From: Asticcacaulis sp. EMRT-3
Lineage (GTDB): Bacteria > Pseudomonadota > Alphaproteobacteria > Caulobacterales > Caulobacteraceae
Reading direction: 5' to 3'
Length of the DNA: 64,000 bases
NCBI RefSeq assembly: GCF_030027245.1
Contig: NZ_JASERT010000001.1
Span: 641,001 to 705,000 of the forward strand
Each line of letters opens with the position of its first letter. The stretch's first letter is position 1. Below the pieces are notes generated by a model. That model was given only the letters and a program-made list of their open reading frames with translations, was not told the origin of the DNA and did not search any database. Positions 26,358-35,064 of the stretch are shown piece after piece. The position numbers and the translations under genes are program-made.

Positions 26358-27149
26358 TCACAGCCCCTGCGCTGCATAGATCATGATGCCGGTGGCGACC
26401 GACAGGTTAAGACTGTCAGCGCGACCGCGCATCGGGATTTTGACATGGGTGTCGCAGATGGCGGCGAGGTCAGGCGTCAGGCCTGACTGTTCGGTGCCCA
26501 TCAGGATCAGGGTGGGGCGGCGATATTCGGCGGTGCGGTGGTTGTGGCTGGCGGTGAGCAGGGTGCCGACCAGCGCGCCCGTCCAGCGCGCCCGGTCGGC
26601 CAGAAAAGCCTCGCGCGTGCATTTAACGATGGGCAGGGCGAAGATCGAGCCCATCGTGGCGCGCACGGTTTCGACCGAAAACGGATCGACGCAATCGCCG
26701 ATCAGGATCACCCCGCCTATGCCCGCCGCATCGGCGGTGCGGATGATGGTGCCGAGATTGCCGGGGTCGCGCACCTGTTCGAGCGCCACCCAGACATCGG
26801 CGGAGGCAGGGTCGATCTCATCAAGACGATGCACGATCTGCGCAAAGACAGCGATGACCATCTGCGGATTATCTTTACGCGAAATTTTCTCTAAAATTTC
26901 GCGCGTTACCTCAAGAACCTCGCCCTGTGCCGCAAGCGTGGCGGCGATGGCGCGTTCCAGCAACGGATGGCGATCAGCGTCCCTGCCATAGACCAGTATG
27001 CGCGGCGTCATGCCCTGATCGAGGGCGTCGATGATGATTTTCAGTCCCTCGGCCAGAAACAGACCCGTCGCCTCGCGTTCCTTACGCATGTGCAGGGCGC
27101 GGATGTCTTTGACCGTCTGGTTGGTGAGCGAGGTAATCTCTCTGATCAT
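26358..27149 (-). CDS. TrmH/SpoU-family RNA 2'-O-methyltransferase
   Basis: 263 residues. An N-terminal substrate-binding domain (ITSLTNQTVKDIRALHMRKEREATGLFLAEGLKII) is followed by the SPOUT trefoil-knot domain, with LEQVRDPGNLGTIIRTADAAG (motif 1), GSIFALPIV (motif 2) and SLNLSVATGIMIYA (motif 3, the knot that binds S-adenosylmethionine). This is the RlmB/TsnR-like class acting on rRNA; the target nucleotide is not determined. ATG 27149 overlaps the TGA of the upstream methyltransferase by four bases (ATGA), which favours it over the in-frame GTG at 27158. The two RNA methyltransferases are therefore translationally coupled. Confidence 0.88.
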   Translation of the reverse strand: MIREITSLTNQTVKDIRALHMRKEREATGLFLAEGLKIIIDALDQGMTPRILVYGRDADRHPLLERAIAATLAAQGEVLEVTREILEKISRKDNPQMVIAVFAQIVHRLDEIDPASADVWVALEQVRDPGNLGTIIRTADAAGIGGVILIGDCVDPFSVETVRATMGSIFALPIVKCTREAFLADRARWTGALVGTLLTASHNHRTAEYRRPTLILMGTEQSGLTPDLAAICDTHVKIPMRGRADSLNLSVATGIMIYAAQGL

Positions 27150-28078
27150 CCCTGCCACCGCGCAAAGAAGGACAGGCCGATCTCGCGCGGTGCGACATCG
27201 GCGGGCTTGAAACCTTTCGGCGGTTGGGCTTCCTCAATCAGGGTCAGTTCGCCATGATCGATGCGCCCCTCGCGCGGGCCAATCGCTTCGGCGACCAGAT
27301 GCGCCAGTGCCGGGCCGGACACACGCGCCGCATAGGCATTGAGCAGCAGGAAGGCGGCTTCGTCGCTCAAAAGCTGGGCGCACAGATGGATCATTTCCGG
27401 CAGGTCTTCGAACAGACGCCACACCTCGCCCGTGGGGCCACGTCCGTATTTTGGCGGATCGAGGATAATGCCTTCATATTTCGAGCCGCGTTTGACCTCG
27501 CGCTGCACATATTTGCGCGCATCCTCGCAGATCCAGCGGATCGGCGCGTCACTCAGGCCGGACAGGGCGGCATTGTCACGCGCCCAGCCAATGGCTTTTT
27601 TCGACGCATCGACATGGGTGACTTTGGCGCCCGCCGCCGCGGCCGCCAGCGAGGCGACGCCCGTATAGCCAAACAGGTTGAGCACGCGCATACCGTCCCC
27701 CTGACCACGCCGCGCGGCGATGACTTCGCTCTGCCATTGCCAGTTGGCCGCCTGTTCGGGGAAGAAGGCGAGGTGGCGAAAATTGGTGAAGCGGCCATGA
27801 AATTTGACATCTTGCCAGCCCAGCACCCATTGCTCAGGCGGCGGGCGGCTGAAGCTCCAGCGGCCTTCGTCTTCATCGCCTGCGGGGTCAAAGATGGCGT
27901 CGGCCTTGTCCCAGAGGGCCGGGTATTTCGGGCTCCACCAGCATTGCGGTTCAGGACGCACGACGAGGAAGTCGCCATAGCGTTCGAGCTTGCGCCCGTG
28001 GCCGGAATCGACAAGGGCGTAGTCAGCCCAGGCTTGCGTTCTTAAGGTTGTGGCTGTGTCGGCGATGATCATGCTCAT
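27146..28078 (-). CDS. Class I SAM-dependent rRNA methyltransferase, RlmI/RlmK-like
   Basis: About 310 residues from the preferred start. The Rossmann methyltransferase domain shows VLNLFGYTGVASLAAAAAGA (motif I), THVDASKKAIGWARDNA (motif II), and the catalytic DPPKYGRGP (motif IV). This matches the Cys-less relatives of 23S rRNA cytosine-5 methyltransferases. The frame is open to 28216. Starts at 28084, 28078 and 28072 are all possible; none has a clear Shine-Dalgarno, and the true N-terminus is about MSMIIADTATTL. All these starts lie inside the glycosyltransferase 3' end (overlap of about 55 bases), suggesting coupled translation with it. Confidence 0.83.
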   Translation of the reverse strand: MSMIIADTATTLRTQAWADYALVDSGHGRKLERYGDFLVVRPEPQCWWSPKYPALWDKADAIFDPAGDEDEGRWSFSRPPPEQWVLGWQDVKFHGRFTNFRHLAFFPEQAANWQWQSEVIAARRGQGDGMRVLNLFGYTGVASLAAAAAGAKVTHVDASKKAIGWARDNAALSGLSDAPIRWICEDARKYVQREVKRGSKYEGIILDPPKYGRGPTGEVWRLFEDLPEMIHLCAQLLSDEAAFLLLNAYAARVSGPALAHLVAEAIGPREGRIDHGELTLIEEAQPPKGFKPADVAPREIGLSFFARWQG

Positions 28079-29630
28079 CGCCATACTGGCGCGCGGCGGC
28101 TTCGTAAAGAGGCGGCTCATCTTTTTGCGGCAGGCCCTGACATGCCGGGACAGATACCGGGGCATGATCGGTCTTGTCCCAGTGGAAAGGACGCGCGAAA
28201 AGCTGATGGGCCGCAAAGGCGGCGGCGATCGATTGCAGGCTCCAGTACAGGGGGGCGGCGAACAGATCGCGCCAGCGCAGGGCCAGACCGGCGCGCTTGC
28301 CGCCCGTCTGCATGGCGATCAGGCCCGCCAGATTGCCGAGGACGAACAGCAGCAGATCATGCATGGCCGGATCACGCACGGCATGGCCCGGATCGAATGT
28401 GCCTTGCAGGCCGAACAAAAGCAGGGTGACGACCATCATGAAACTGAGCGGCGCATAGCAGAGCGAAGCCAGAACGCTCAGGCCCACACCGATGACGACG
28501 CCTGCCCACACTCTGAGGCTGCGCGGGGCGGTCAGGCGCGTATGCACCAGAAGGGTCTGGATATAGCCCTTGATCCAGCGCGTTCGCTGCGGGATCCAGG
28601 CGTGGCTGGTGGCTGTGGGTGTTTCAAGGGTGGGCAGGCTGAGAAGGCCGCTGGCATAACCCGAATCGGCCAGCCTCAGGCCGAGATCGGCGTCTTCGGT
28701 GACATTATAGGCATCCCAGCCGCCTAGTTTTTTCAGCGCCTCAGCCCGGAAGTGATTGCTGGTGCCGCCCAGCGGAAAGGGCAGGCCGAAATAATGGAGC
28801 GCCGGCAGCAGGACATCGAACTGCACGGCATATTCGGCAGCGAACTGGCGGGCGATGAAGCCTTGCGCATGAGCCGGGCGCAAAGGGGCCTGCAAGCAGA
28901 TCAGGCGTTTGGGGCTGGCGGCGAAGGTGCGCGCGGCTTCGAACAACTGGCCGGGATCGGGGCGATCCTCGGCGTCGTAGATCACGACCAGATCGCCGCG
29001 TGCCTCGGTCAGGGCATGGTTAAGGGCGCGCGGCTTGGTGCGCGGGAACCCCACCGGCACCAGTATGGGGCGCATATAGGACGGCAAATCGGTGGCACAC
29101 AGGGCGGCGATGGTATCGGCATCGTCTTCTTCAAGGGCGAACAGGATTTCCAGACGATCCTGCGGATAACGCAGGGCCTGCATGGCAGCCACGACCTGCG
29201 GCACGATGTTGGCCTCATTGTAAAGCGCCACGATGACGCTGTAATAGGGCATGGCGGCCGGATGGAGATAGGGCGTTTTGACGCTGCGCCTGGGCAGGAA
29301 GACCGCCGTGACGCGCAGAAGGGCATTGGCGCAGAAGCCGGTCCACAGCAGGGCCTGAAGCGTGTTCAAAGTCGTATGCGGCGCGAAGATGGAGGCGGTG
29401 ATCAGCAGGCCCAGCAGGCACAGGGTTAAAACGGCCTGATGGCGCGTCATGCGGATGATGGCCGAGCGGGCGCGGCTGAGCGGCAGAATGGGGCTGCGGC
29501 GGCGGCGGCGTGGACGGGCACCGGGAAAAAGACGTATCGGGCCTGTTCCTGTCCGGCCAGAATCCTTATAGGCATTCTTATAGGCCCATTTTTCCCTGAA
29601 CGCCTCGGCCTTGAAAATCCAGCTCATCAC
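28023..29630 (-). CDS. Membrane-bound family 2 glycosyltransferase
   Basis: 535 residues. A basic N-terminus (GARPRRRRR) is followed by two transmembrane helices near residues 62-105. The cytoplasmic GT-2 domain has the nucleotide-binding DDAD, the DAED (DxD-like) metal site, TEDADLGLRL (TED catalytic base) and QRTRWIKGY (Q-x-x-RW). Three or more helices follow. This is the plan of cellulose/chitin/hyaluronan synthase-like processive enzymes. No PilZ domain or companion synthase subunits are seen, so product and acceptor are unknown. It is divergent from the ABC importer operon with 72 bases between starts. Confidence 0.88.
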   Translation of the reverse strand: MMSWIFKAEAFREKWAYKNAYKDSGRTGTGPIRLFPGARPRRRRRSPILPLSRARSAIIRMTRHQAVLTLCLLGLLITASIFAPHTTLNTLQALLWTGFCANALLRVTAVFLPRRSVKTPYLHPAAMPYYSVIVALYNEANIVPQVVAAMQALRYPQDRLEILFALEEDDADTIAALCATDLPSYMRPILVPVGFPRTKPRALNHALTEARGDLVVIYDAEDRPDPGQLFEAARTFAASPKRLICLQAPLRPAHAQGFIARQFAAEYAVQFDVLLPALHYFGLPFPLGGTSNHFRAEALKKLGGWDAYNVTEDADLGLRLADSGYASGLLSLPTLETPTATSHAWIPQRTRWIKGYIQTLLVHTRLTAPRSLRVWAGVVIGVGLSVLASLCYAPLSFMMVVTLLLFGLQGTFDPGHAVRDPAMHDLLLFVLGNLAGLIAMQTGGKRAGLALRWRDLFAAPLYWSLQSIAAAFAAHQLFARPFHWDKTDHAPVSVPACQGLPQKDEPPLYEAAARQYGDEHDHRRHSHNLKNASLG

Positions 29631-29702
29631 GCCCCCCGCTGCCCTGTGCCGTTTTGAGACGGCAGATTATGAAGAGCGGGTTTTACAGAGAGATAAAAGC
29701 AA

Positions 29703-30530
29703 TTGCCGGTGGAGATTTTGCGAAAAACGCTCACCCTTTGCGCGAGTTTCGTCTGGTTTTTCGCCTGCGTGACTTATGCGCATGGCCTGTCGGGTGCGCC
29801 GACCGTGGTTTCGCTCGATGAATGCGCCGATCAATATGTGCTGGGTCTGGTGGAACGCAACCGCATCCTGGCCCTGTCCGATCATGTGCGCTTTGGCGAC
29901 TCCTATTTTCGCGACCGTGCCGGTAATATGCGCCGCATCAAGCCTCGGCTGGAATCGGTGCTGGCGCTTGATCCCGACATCGTGGTGCGCACCTGGGGCG
30001 GCGATTTTCGCCTGATTCAGGCGCTTCAGCGCCGTGGCATCAAGGTGATCAATATCAATGATGTTAACAGCTATGTTCAGGCAAAGGATGAGCTGTTTCG
30101 TGTCGGAAAAGCGCTGGACGCGGAAGCGGGCGCCCGCATCGAGGCGCACAATTTCGATGAAGCCTTCAGCGAAATCAAGCCGGTCGGGCGCGGTCGCAGC
30201 GTGCTTTATTATACGCCGTCGGGCACCAGTGCGGGCCCCGATACCATGACCGGCGACATGCTGCTCAAGCTGGGTTTCCGGCTGGAGACACAGGACAAGG
30301 GTTATTTTGCACTGTCGCCGGAGGTCTTGCTCGGCATGAAGCCCGACGTGTTTGCGCTTGGTTTTTATAACGACCGTTACGCCATGCGGCGCGTGCCCGG
30401 CAGACAGCCTCTGGTGCGCGCCCTGATCGCACGCACACCGCATTTCACCCTGCCGGCGCGGGCTTTGAGCTGTGGCGGCTGGTTCACCATCTATGATCTG
30501 CGTGACCTGTCGCAAACCCCCATACCTTAG
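29703..30530 (+). CDS. ABC importer substrate-binding protein (iron-siderophore/cobalamin type)
   Basis: 275 residues with a signal peptide (LRKTLTLCASFVWFFACVTYAHG), so periplasmic. The mature protein follows the class III (BtuF/FecB-like) fold: VVSLDECADQYVLGL near the start, DPDIVVRTWGG, then a long backbone helix and a C-terminal lobe with PDVFALGFYND. The start is uncertain: TTG 29703 has AGAGAG ten bases upstream, and GTG 29709 is also in frame. It begins a three-gene operon with permease and ATPase. No TonB-dependent receptor lies nearby to show whether the ligand is heme, siderophore or cobalamin. Confidence 0.82.
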   Translation: MPVEILRKTLTLCASFVWFFACVTYAHGLSGAPTVVSLDECADQYVLGLVERNRILALSDHVRFGDSYFRDRAGNMRRIKPRLESVLALDPDIVVRTWGGDFRLIQALQRRGIKVININDVNSYVQAKDELFRVGKALDAEAGARIEAHNFDEAFSEIKPVGRGRSVLYYTPSGTSAGPDTMTGDMLLKLGFRLETQDKGYFALSPEVLLGMKPDVFALGFYNDRYAMRRVPGRQPLVRALIARTPHFTLPARALSCGGWFTIYDLRDLSQTPIP

Positions 30531-30537
30531 GGCCTCC

Positions 30538-31533
30538 ATGCACGTATCCACCACCCTGCTGAACCTGTCGCTCGCGGTCGCCATTGTGGTGCTGCTCATC
30601 GTGATGATGCTGTTCGGCGATGTGCCTTTGAGCGCCGCGGCCTGGCTCGACGCCTTTATCCACTGGCAATCGATCGGCGCGGAAATCGTATGGGGCATCC
30701 GCCTGCCGCGCAACCTGACGGCCATTGGCGTGGGGGCCATGCTGGGCATGAGTGGTGCCCTGATGCAGGGGCTGCTGCGCAATCCGCTGGCCGAACCGGG
30801 CCTGCTCGGCGTCTCGGCCGGGGCGGGGCTGGGCGCGGCCATCGCCATCGTGCTGGGGCTGGCCCTGATCCCTTTCACCGTCGCCGGTTTCGCCCTGATC
30901 GGCGCAACCGGCGTAGCGTTTCTATTGCTGGTTTTCGTGCAAAAATTTCCACAGCGTCAATCCTTGATTTTGCTCGGCGTTGGCCTGTCGGCCCTGTGCG
31001 GGGCAACGATGGCGCTGGTGTTTAATCTGTCGCCCTCGCCGGTGACGACATCTGAAATGCTGGGCTGGATGATGGGGTCGGTCGAGAACCGCGACTGGTT
31101 CGATGTGATGCTGTGCGTCGTGGGGCTGGCCGCCGCCGGGGCCTTGAGCTACCGCGTCGGCAAGGGGCTGCGCTTTTTGACGCTCGGCGAGGAGACGGCG
31201 CGTTCGATGGGTATCGACATGACGCGCCTGACGCAACTGATCGTTATCAGTTCGAGCCTGCTGGCCGGGCTTTCGGTGGCGGTGGCGGGCGTGATTGGCT
31301 TTGTCGGCCTGGCCGCCCCGCATTTCGTGCGCGCTATGGGCATCCGCGATCCTTATCGTTTGATCGTGCCCTCAGCCCTGACCGGCGCCCTGATCGTGCA
31401 ACTGGCCGATGGGCTTGTGCGCATTATTCCGACGACCGGCGAGTTGCACCTAGGCGTCGTCACCTCGCTGATCGGTGCGCCCTTGTTTGCCGTTCTGGCC
31501 TATCGCAGCGCCCGCTCATGGATGCAGGATTAA
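30538..31533 (+). CDS. ABC importer permease, FecCD/BtuC family
   Basis: 331 residues and about ten transmembrane helices. Family signatures are RLPRNLTAIGVGAMLGMSGAL with MQGLLRNPLAEPGLLGVSAG near residues 55-95, and the ATPase-contact loop with GVIGFVGLAAPHFVRAMGIRD. The pair GRLP-type loop and G-x-x-LQ-x-x-x-RNPLA is diagnostic for iron/B12 permeases, which act as homodimers. ATG 30538 lies seven bases after the binding-protein stop, with the stop region providing a weak ribosome site, so translation is probably coupled. The ATPase starts four bases after its stop. Confidence 0.92.
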   Translation: MHVSTTLLNLSLAVAIVVLLIVMMLFGDVPLSAAAWLDAFIHWQSIGAEIVWGIRLPRNLTAIGVGAMLGMSGALMQGLLRNPLAEPGLLGVSAGAGLGAAIAIVLGLALIPFTVAGFALIGATGVAFLLLVFVQKFPQRQSLILLGVGLSALCGATMALVFNLSPSPVTTSEMLGWMMGSVENRDWFDVMLCVVGLAAAGALSYRVGKGLRFLTLGEETARSMGIDMTRLTQLIVISSSLLAGLSVAVAGVIGFVGLAAPHFVRAMGIRDPYRLIVPSALTGALIVQLADGLVRIIPTTGELHLGVVTSLIGAPLFAVLAYRSARSWMQD

Positions 31534-31537
31534 AGCC

Positions 31538-32311
31538 ATGTCAGATGTGAAACCGGAACTGCACATTAAACAGGTCAGTGTCAGGCTGGGGGGCGACACC
31601 ATTGTCCGTGAGGTCGATGCCGTCTTGCCGGCGGGCAGACTCTATATTCTGGTCGGGCCGAACGGGGCGGGCAAGACCACATTGTTGAAGGCGATGGCGG
31701 CGCTTTTGCCGCTCGATCAGGGGGCTGTGACACTGGAGGGCCGCGATGTGGCGGCCATGCCGCCTTTCGCCCGCGCCGCGCAAATGGCCTATCTGCCGCA
31801 GGAACGCAGCATCGCCTGGAATTTGAGCTGCGTCGATGTGGCGGCGCTGGGCGCGCAGCACCTGCCGCCCGAACTGGCGCGGCAAAAGGCCTTTGCCGAA
31901 CTGGAGGCGCTGGGCTTGCAGGAGATTTGCGATCGCGGCGTATTTGCTTTGTCGGGCGGACAGAGGGCGCGGGTGCTGCTGGCGCGTGTGCTGGCGGGCC
32001 CGGCATCGGTTCTGCTGCTCGATGAGCCGCTGATCGCGCTTGATCCGGCCTGGCAGCGCCATGTCCTGGTGCGGTTGAAACAGCGCGCCGAGGCCGGACA
32101 GACGGTGATTTTAAGCCTGCACGACCTGCATCTGGCGGCGCAGTTCGCCGATAGCGTCATGCTGATGCACAGGGGCGAGCTAGTGGCGATAGATGACCCA
32201 GAAAAAGTATTTACATCGAGATATTTATCTGAAGTTTTTAATCTTGATGGTGAACTGTCCGGCCCGCCGGATCAGCGTGTATTACGTCTGGAAAGCCGTC
32301 CGCTTTTCTAG
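31538..32311 (+). CDS. ABC importer ATP-binding protein, FecE/BtuD type
   Basis: 257 residues. Walker A is GPNGAGKTT, the Q-loop is AYLPQERS, the signature is ALSGGQRARV, Walker B is VLLLDEPLIALDP and the switch histidine is in LSLHDLHLA. ATG 31538 is four bases after the permease stop, so the three genes form a tight operon. The stop codon is the TAG inside the CTAG that opens a 113-bp repeat element. The reading frame is not shortened in any obvious way: it ends after the normal C-terminal region of the family. Confidence 0.93.
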   Translation: MSDVKPELHIKQVSVRLGGDTIVREVDAVLPAGRLYILVGPNGAGKTTLLKAMAALLPLDQGAVTLEGRDVAAMPPFARAAQMAYLPQERSIAWNLSCVDVAALGAQHLPPELARQKAFAELEALGLQEICDRGVFALSGGQRARVLLARVLAGPASVLLLDEPLIALDPAWQRHVLVRLKQRAEAGQTVILSLHDLHLAAQFADSVMLMHRGELVAIDDPEKVFTSRYLSEVFNLDGELSGPPDQRVLRLESRPLF

Positions 32312-32424
32312 AGCAACGAGCGTTTAATTTGACTTACAAATTGAATGCGAGATGCGGAAAAACGTAAAATATAGAGCGGGTTGCATTCCTTTGACCGATT
32401 CAATCAGAATGCAAACCGCTCTAG
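32308..32424 (+). repeat. CTAG-bounded 113-bp element, copy 1 (on a stop codon)
   Basis: Starts and ends with CTAG, 113 bases from one to the next, with ends CTAGAGC and GCTCTAG. The right half folds as AGAGCGGGTTGCATTC / GAATGCAAACCGCTCT with GATTC (a GANTC site, 32397-32401) in the loop. The left half folds imperfectly around CAAATTG. The opening TAG is the stop of the ABC ATPase gene. By eye this copy is identical to copy 4 at 57512. Confidence 0.92.
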
Positions 32425-32428
32425 CGCT

Positions 32429-34897
32429 TCAGCGCCGCTTATGATGGCTGGCGGCTTTCGCCTTTGACTTAGATTTTGTCTTCGATTTGACGCTTTTCTT
32501 TTCCGTCCTGTGCGTCTTTACCGCCTTGTGTTTAGTCCCGGTCCGGCGCCTTGCCTCAGTCCTGTGCGCGGCAACCGGTCTGGCCTTCGGTTTTGGATCG
32601 GCGATGGGCTTCATACTGACCGGGGCGGCGGTAAGCGCAGCGGCGGCTGTGGCGTCCTGGGTTTGGGCCTTCTGGTAATCCATATAGCTGATCGGCGCAT
32701 CGGGCGTGTCGCTGCCATCACCGACATCATCGGGATCGAAGCTGCCGATCGGCGCAGGGCTGCCGCGCGTCACATCGGCCGTGGCGGTGAGGGGGGCCGT
32801 GCCGCCATTCAGGCGGGCGCGATAGATGCGCATATTTTCGGTGACGCGCATCATATAGTCGCGCGTTTCGCCCAGCGGCATACATTCAATAAAAGACAGG
32901 GCGTCGGCCCCCGGTCCGCGCGGTTCGCCACATTGCGCAATCCACTGGCCCATACGACTGGGCCCGGCATTATAACCGGCGGCGGCCAGAATATAGGAGC
33001 CACCGAAACGATCCACCAGTTCGCCGAGATGGTAGGTGCCGAGCGTCATATTGTAATCAGCGTCATAAAGCCTGGAATCGCTGAAACCGAGATTGAGGCG
33101 GTTGGCCACGGCCCGGGCGGTGGAGGGAATAAGCTGCATCATGCCCTTGGCATTGGCGGGTGAGCGTACGCTGGGGTCGAAGCCCGATTCCTGACGGGTA
33201 ATGGCCAGCACAAAGGCTTTTTCCGGCCCCGGCACATTGGGCACATCGCGGATCGGATAGGCGCGTTCCGGCAGGTAAAAGCCGCGCTGCATCGACATGC
33301 GCGCCACCTTCATGGCCATAGCCTGACTATCGTAAGAGGCCGTCAGGTCAACGAGCAGGGCTTCCTCCTCGGCATTGGGCAGGACGGTGTCGAGATCGAA
33401 GATGATGGCGTGGAACAGGCCCATTTCGCCCAGCCCGCCAAGGATTCGCGCCGCCTTCACCTGTTCGCGGTTTTCAAAGCGCGCCTTGTCGGCGGCGGAA
33501 GGCACCGGATCCTTGCCGAGGCTGATCTGGGTGACACCTGCTTTTTCGGCAGCCATCTGGCCATAGAAGGCATAGATATATTGCGCGCCCTTCTGATACC
33601 AGGCGCGGGCCGTATCGGCGTCGCTGACTTCAGTGGCCGTAGCGGGATGGTTGCGTGCCTCATAGGCGCGGCCCAGCCAGTAATCGGCACGGCCTTGCGT
33701 GATCGGCGAGGTGCCGGCCTCGGCCACGCCCTGAAAATGGCAAATGGCGGCGTCGGGATCGTTCAGCTTGATGAGCGCCATCCAGCCCGCGAAAAACTCG
33801 GCCTCAGCCTCGGCCTCGCCGCCATCGAATCCGCCGCCATTCATGGCATTATAGGCGGTGCGATAGTCCTGTACCTTCAGGGCGGCGCGGAAATAGGCGA
33901 GGCGCAGGCGGTAAAGCTGTGAGGCCGCACCGGGGCTCATCGAGGCGGGCGGCAAATCGGGCAGCAGGGGAAAGCCGAGCGGTTCCAGCCCCTTGCCCGA
34001 CAGGTATCGGGCGCGGGCATAGGCCAGAACCGGATTATGCGGATCGCTGGCCAGAGCGGTCTGGTACAGGCCATCGGCGGCGGCGGAACTGCTGCGCATG
34101 GCGATGACGGCACGCGCGACATCGCCTGTGTGGGCATCGACATAGGCAATCATGTCGGTGATCGATTGCGAACTGGCGTTTTGCGTATCCAGCATCAGAC
34201 AGTTGATGCGCGCCAGATTGTCGGCGGCAGTCAGGTAACGGCTGAAGGCCTGATAAAAATTGGCCTGGGCGATCGAATCGAAAACCTGGGTGCGCCACCA
34301 GATTTTGGCCAGGCTTTGCGCTTCGCTGGTGCGACCGAGATTGCCATAGGCGGTGATCAGGGCCGTGGCGCCCTCGATGCTTTGCGGCGGTGCGCCCTTG
34401 AACCAGTCCACGATCTGCTGGTCGGTCATGCCGGATGCGGCGATCAGTCTTTCGGCGGCGATCTGGCGATTGGCGGCGCGCGGCCAGCCCCACAGGTCGC
34501 GGCGGGCGGCGTCGAGCGCGGCGAACGAATAGATGCCGCCATTATTATTGATAATCGTCCAGGTGACGATCTTGCGCGCCACCGGATCGGTCAGGCCCTT
34601 AGCCAGCGAATCGGCCTGGGCGAAATTGCCGGTCTTGACGGCTTGCAACGCCTGTTCGAGCAGGGCGGAATCGGCGGCGGACAGGATGGACGGCACGTAA
34701 GGCCGGGCCGTCGTACCGGTATCGGGCTGGTCGCTGAGCTGGCTATAGGGAATCGGCCCCGAATCGTCCTGCGCCTGAGCAGGCCCCAACCCGGTCAGGC
34801 TCAACGCGCCGACACTGCAGGCCAGCCACACCTTGCGGCGCAGCGTTTTCGTACCGAAGGGGGGGCGAAAGGCGAGCGGAAGGCGAAGGCGCGTCAT
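32429..34897 (-). CDS. Soluble lytic murein transglycosylase with basic tail
   Basis: 822 residues. A signal peptide (RRKVWLACSVGALSLTGLGPAQA) sends it to the periplasm. A long alpha-superhelical U/L region (about residues 60-570) precedes the SLT catalytic domain, with the catalytic glutamate in AITRQESGFDP, then NAKGMMQLIPSTA and AAAGYNAGPSRM. It cleaves peptidoglycan to 1,6-anhydromuropeptides. After the domain come about 60 residues of Ala/Asp-rich linker and then about 55 residues dense in Lys, Arg and His (RRRTGTKHKAVKTH and similar), an unusual extension. ATG 34897 is preferred to the open frame from 35029: AAGGA is five bases upstream and the signal peptide starts there. Confidence 0.9.
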   Translation of the reverse strand: MTRLRLPLAFRPPFGTKTLRRKVWLACSVGALSLTGLGPAQAQDDSGPIPYSQLSDQPDTGTTARPYVPSILSAADSALLEQALQAVKTGNFAQADSLAKGLTDPVARKIVTWTIINNNGGIYSFAALDAARRDLWGWPRAANRQIAAERLIAASGMTDQQIVDWFKGAPPQSIEGATALITAYGNLGRTSEAQSLAKIWWRTQVFDSIAQANFYQAFSRYLTAADNLARINCLMLDTQNASSQSITDMIAYVDAHTGDVARAVIAMRSSSAAADGLYQTALASDPHNPVLAYARARYLSGKGLEPLGFPLLPDLPPASMSPGAASQLYRLRLAYFRAALKVQDYRTAYNAMNGGGFDGGEAEAEAEFFAGWMALIKLNDPDAAICHFQGVAEAGTSPITQGRADYWLGRAYEARNHPATATEVSDADTARAWYQKGAQYIYAFYGQMAAEKAGVTQISLGKDPVPSAADKARFENREQVKAARILGGLGEMGLFHAIIFDLDTVLPNAEEEALLVDLTASYDSQAMAMKVARMSMQRGFYLPERAYPIRDVPNVPGPEKAFVLAITRQESGFDPSVRSPANAKGMMQLIPSTARAVANRLNLGFSDSRLYDADYNMTLGTYHLGELVDRFGGSYILAAAGYNAGPSRMGQWIAQCGEPRGPGADALSFIECMPLGETRDYMMRVTENMRIYRARLNGGTAPLTATADVTRGSPAPIGSFDPDDVGDGSDTPDAPISYMDYQKAQTQDATAAAALTAAPVSMKPIADPKPKARPVAAHRTEARRRTGTKHKAVKTHRTEKKSVKSKTKSKSKAKAASHHKRR

Positions 34898-35064
34898 AAG
34901 AATCCTTTTTAGGGTGGTGGCGTCCACTATAGGTGATAGTTTCTTTTTATAAAGCCATTGCGGCGAAAGCTTAGTCGCCGTAAGGCTAATTTTGCATTTA
35001 ATGGCAGGCGAATACGGGTGAAAAGACACATCTTCTCGCGGCCAATCACGATCACGGATTCAAG

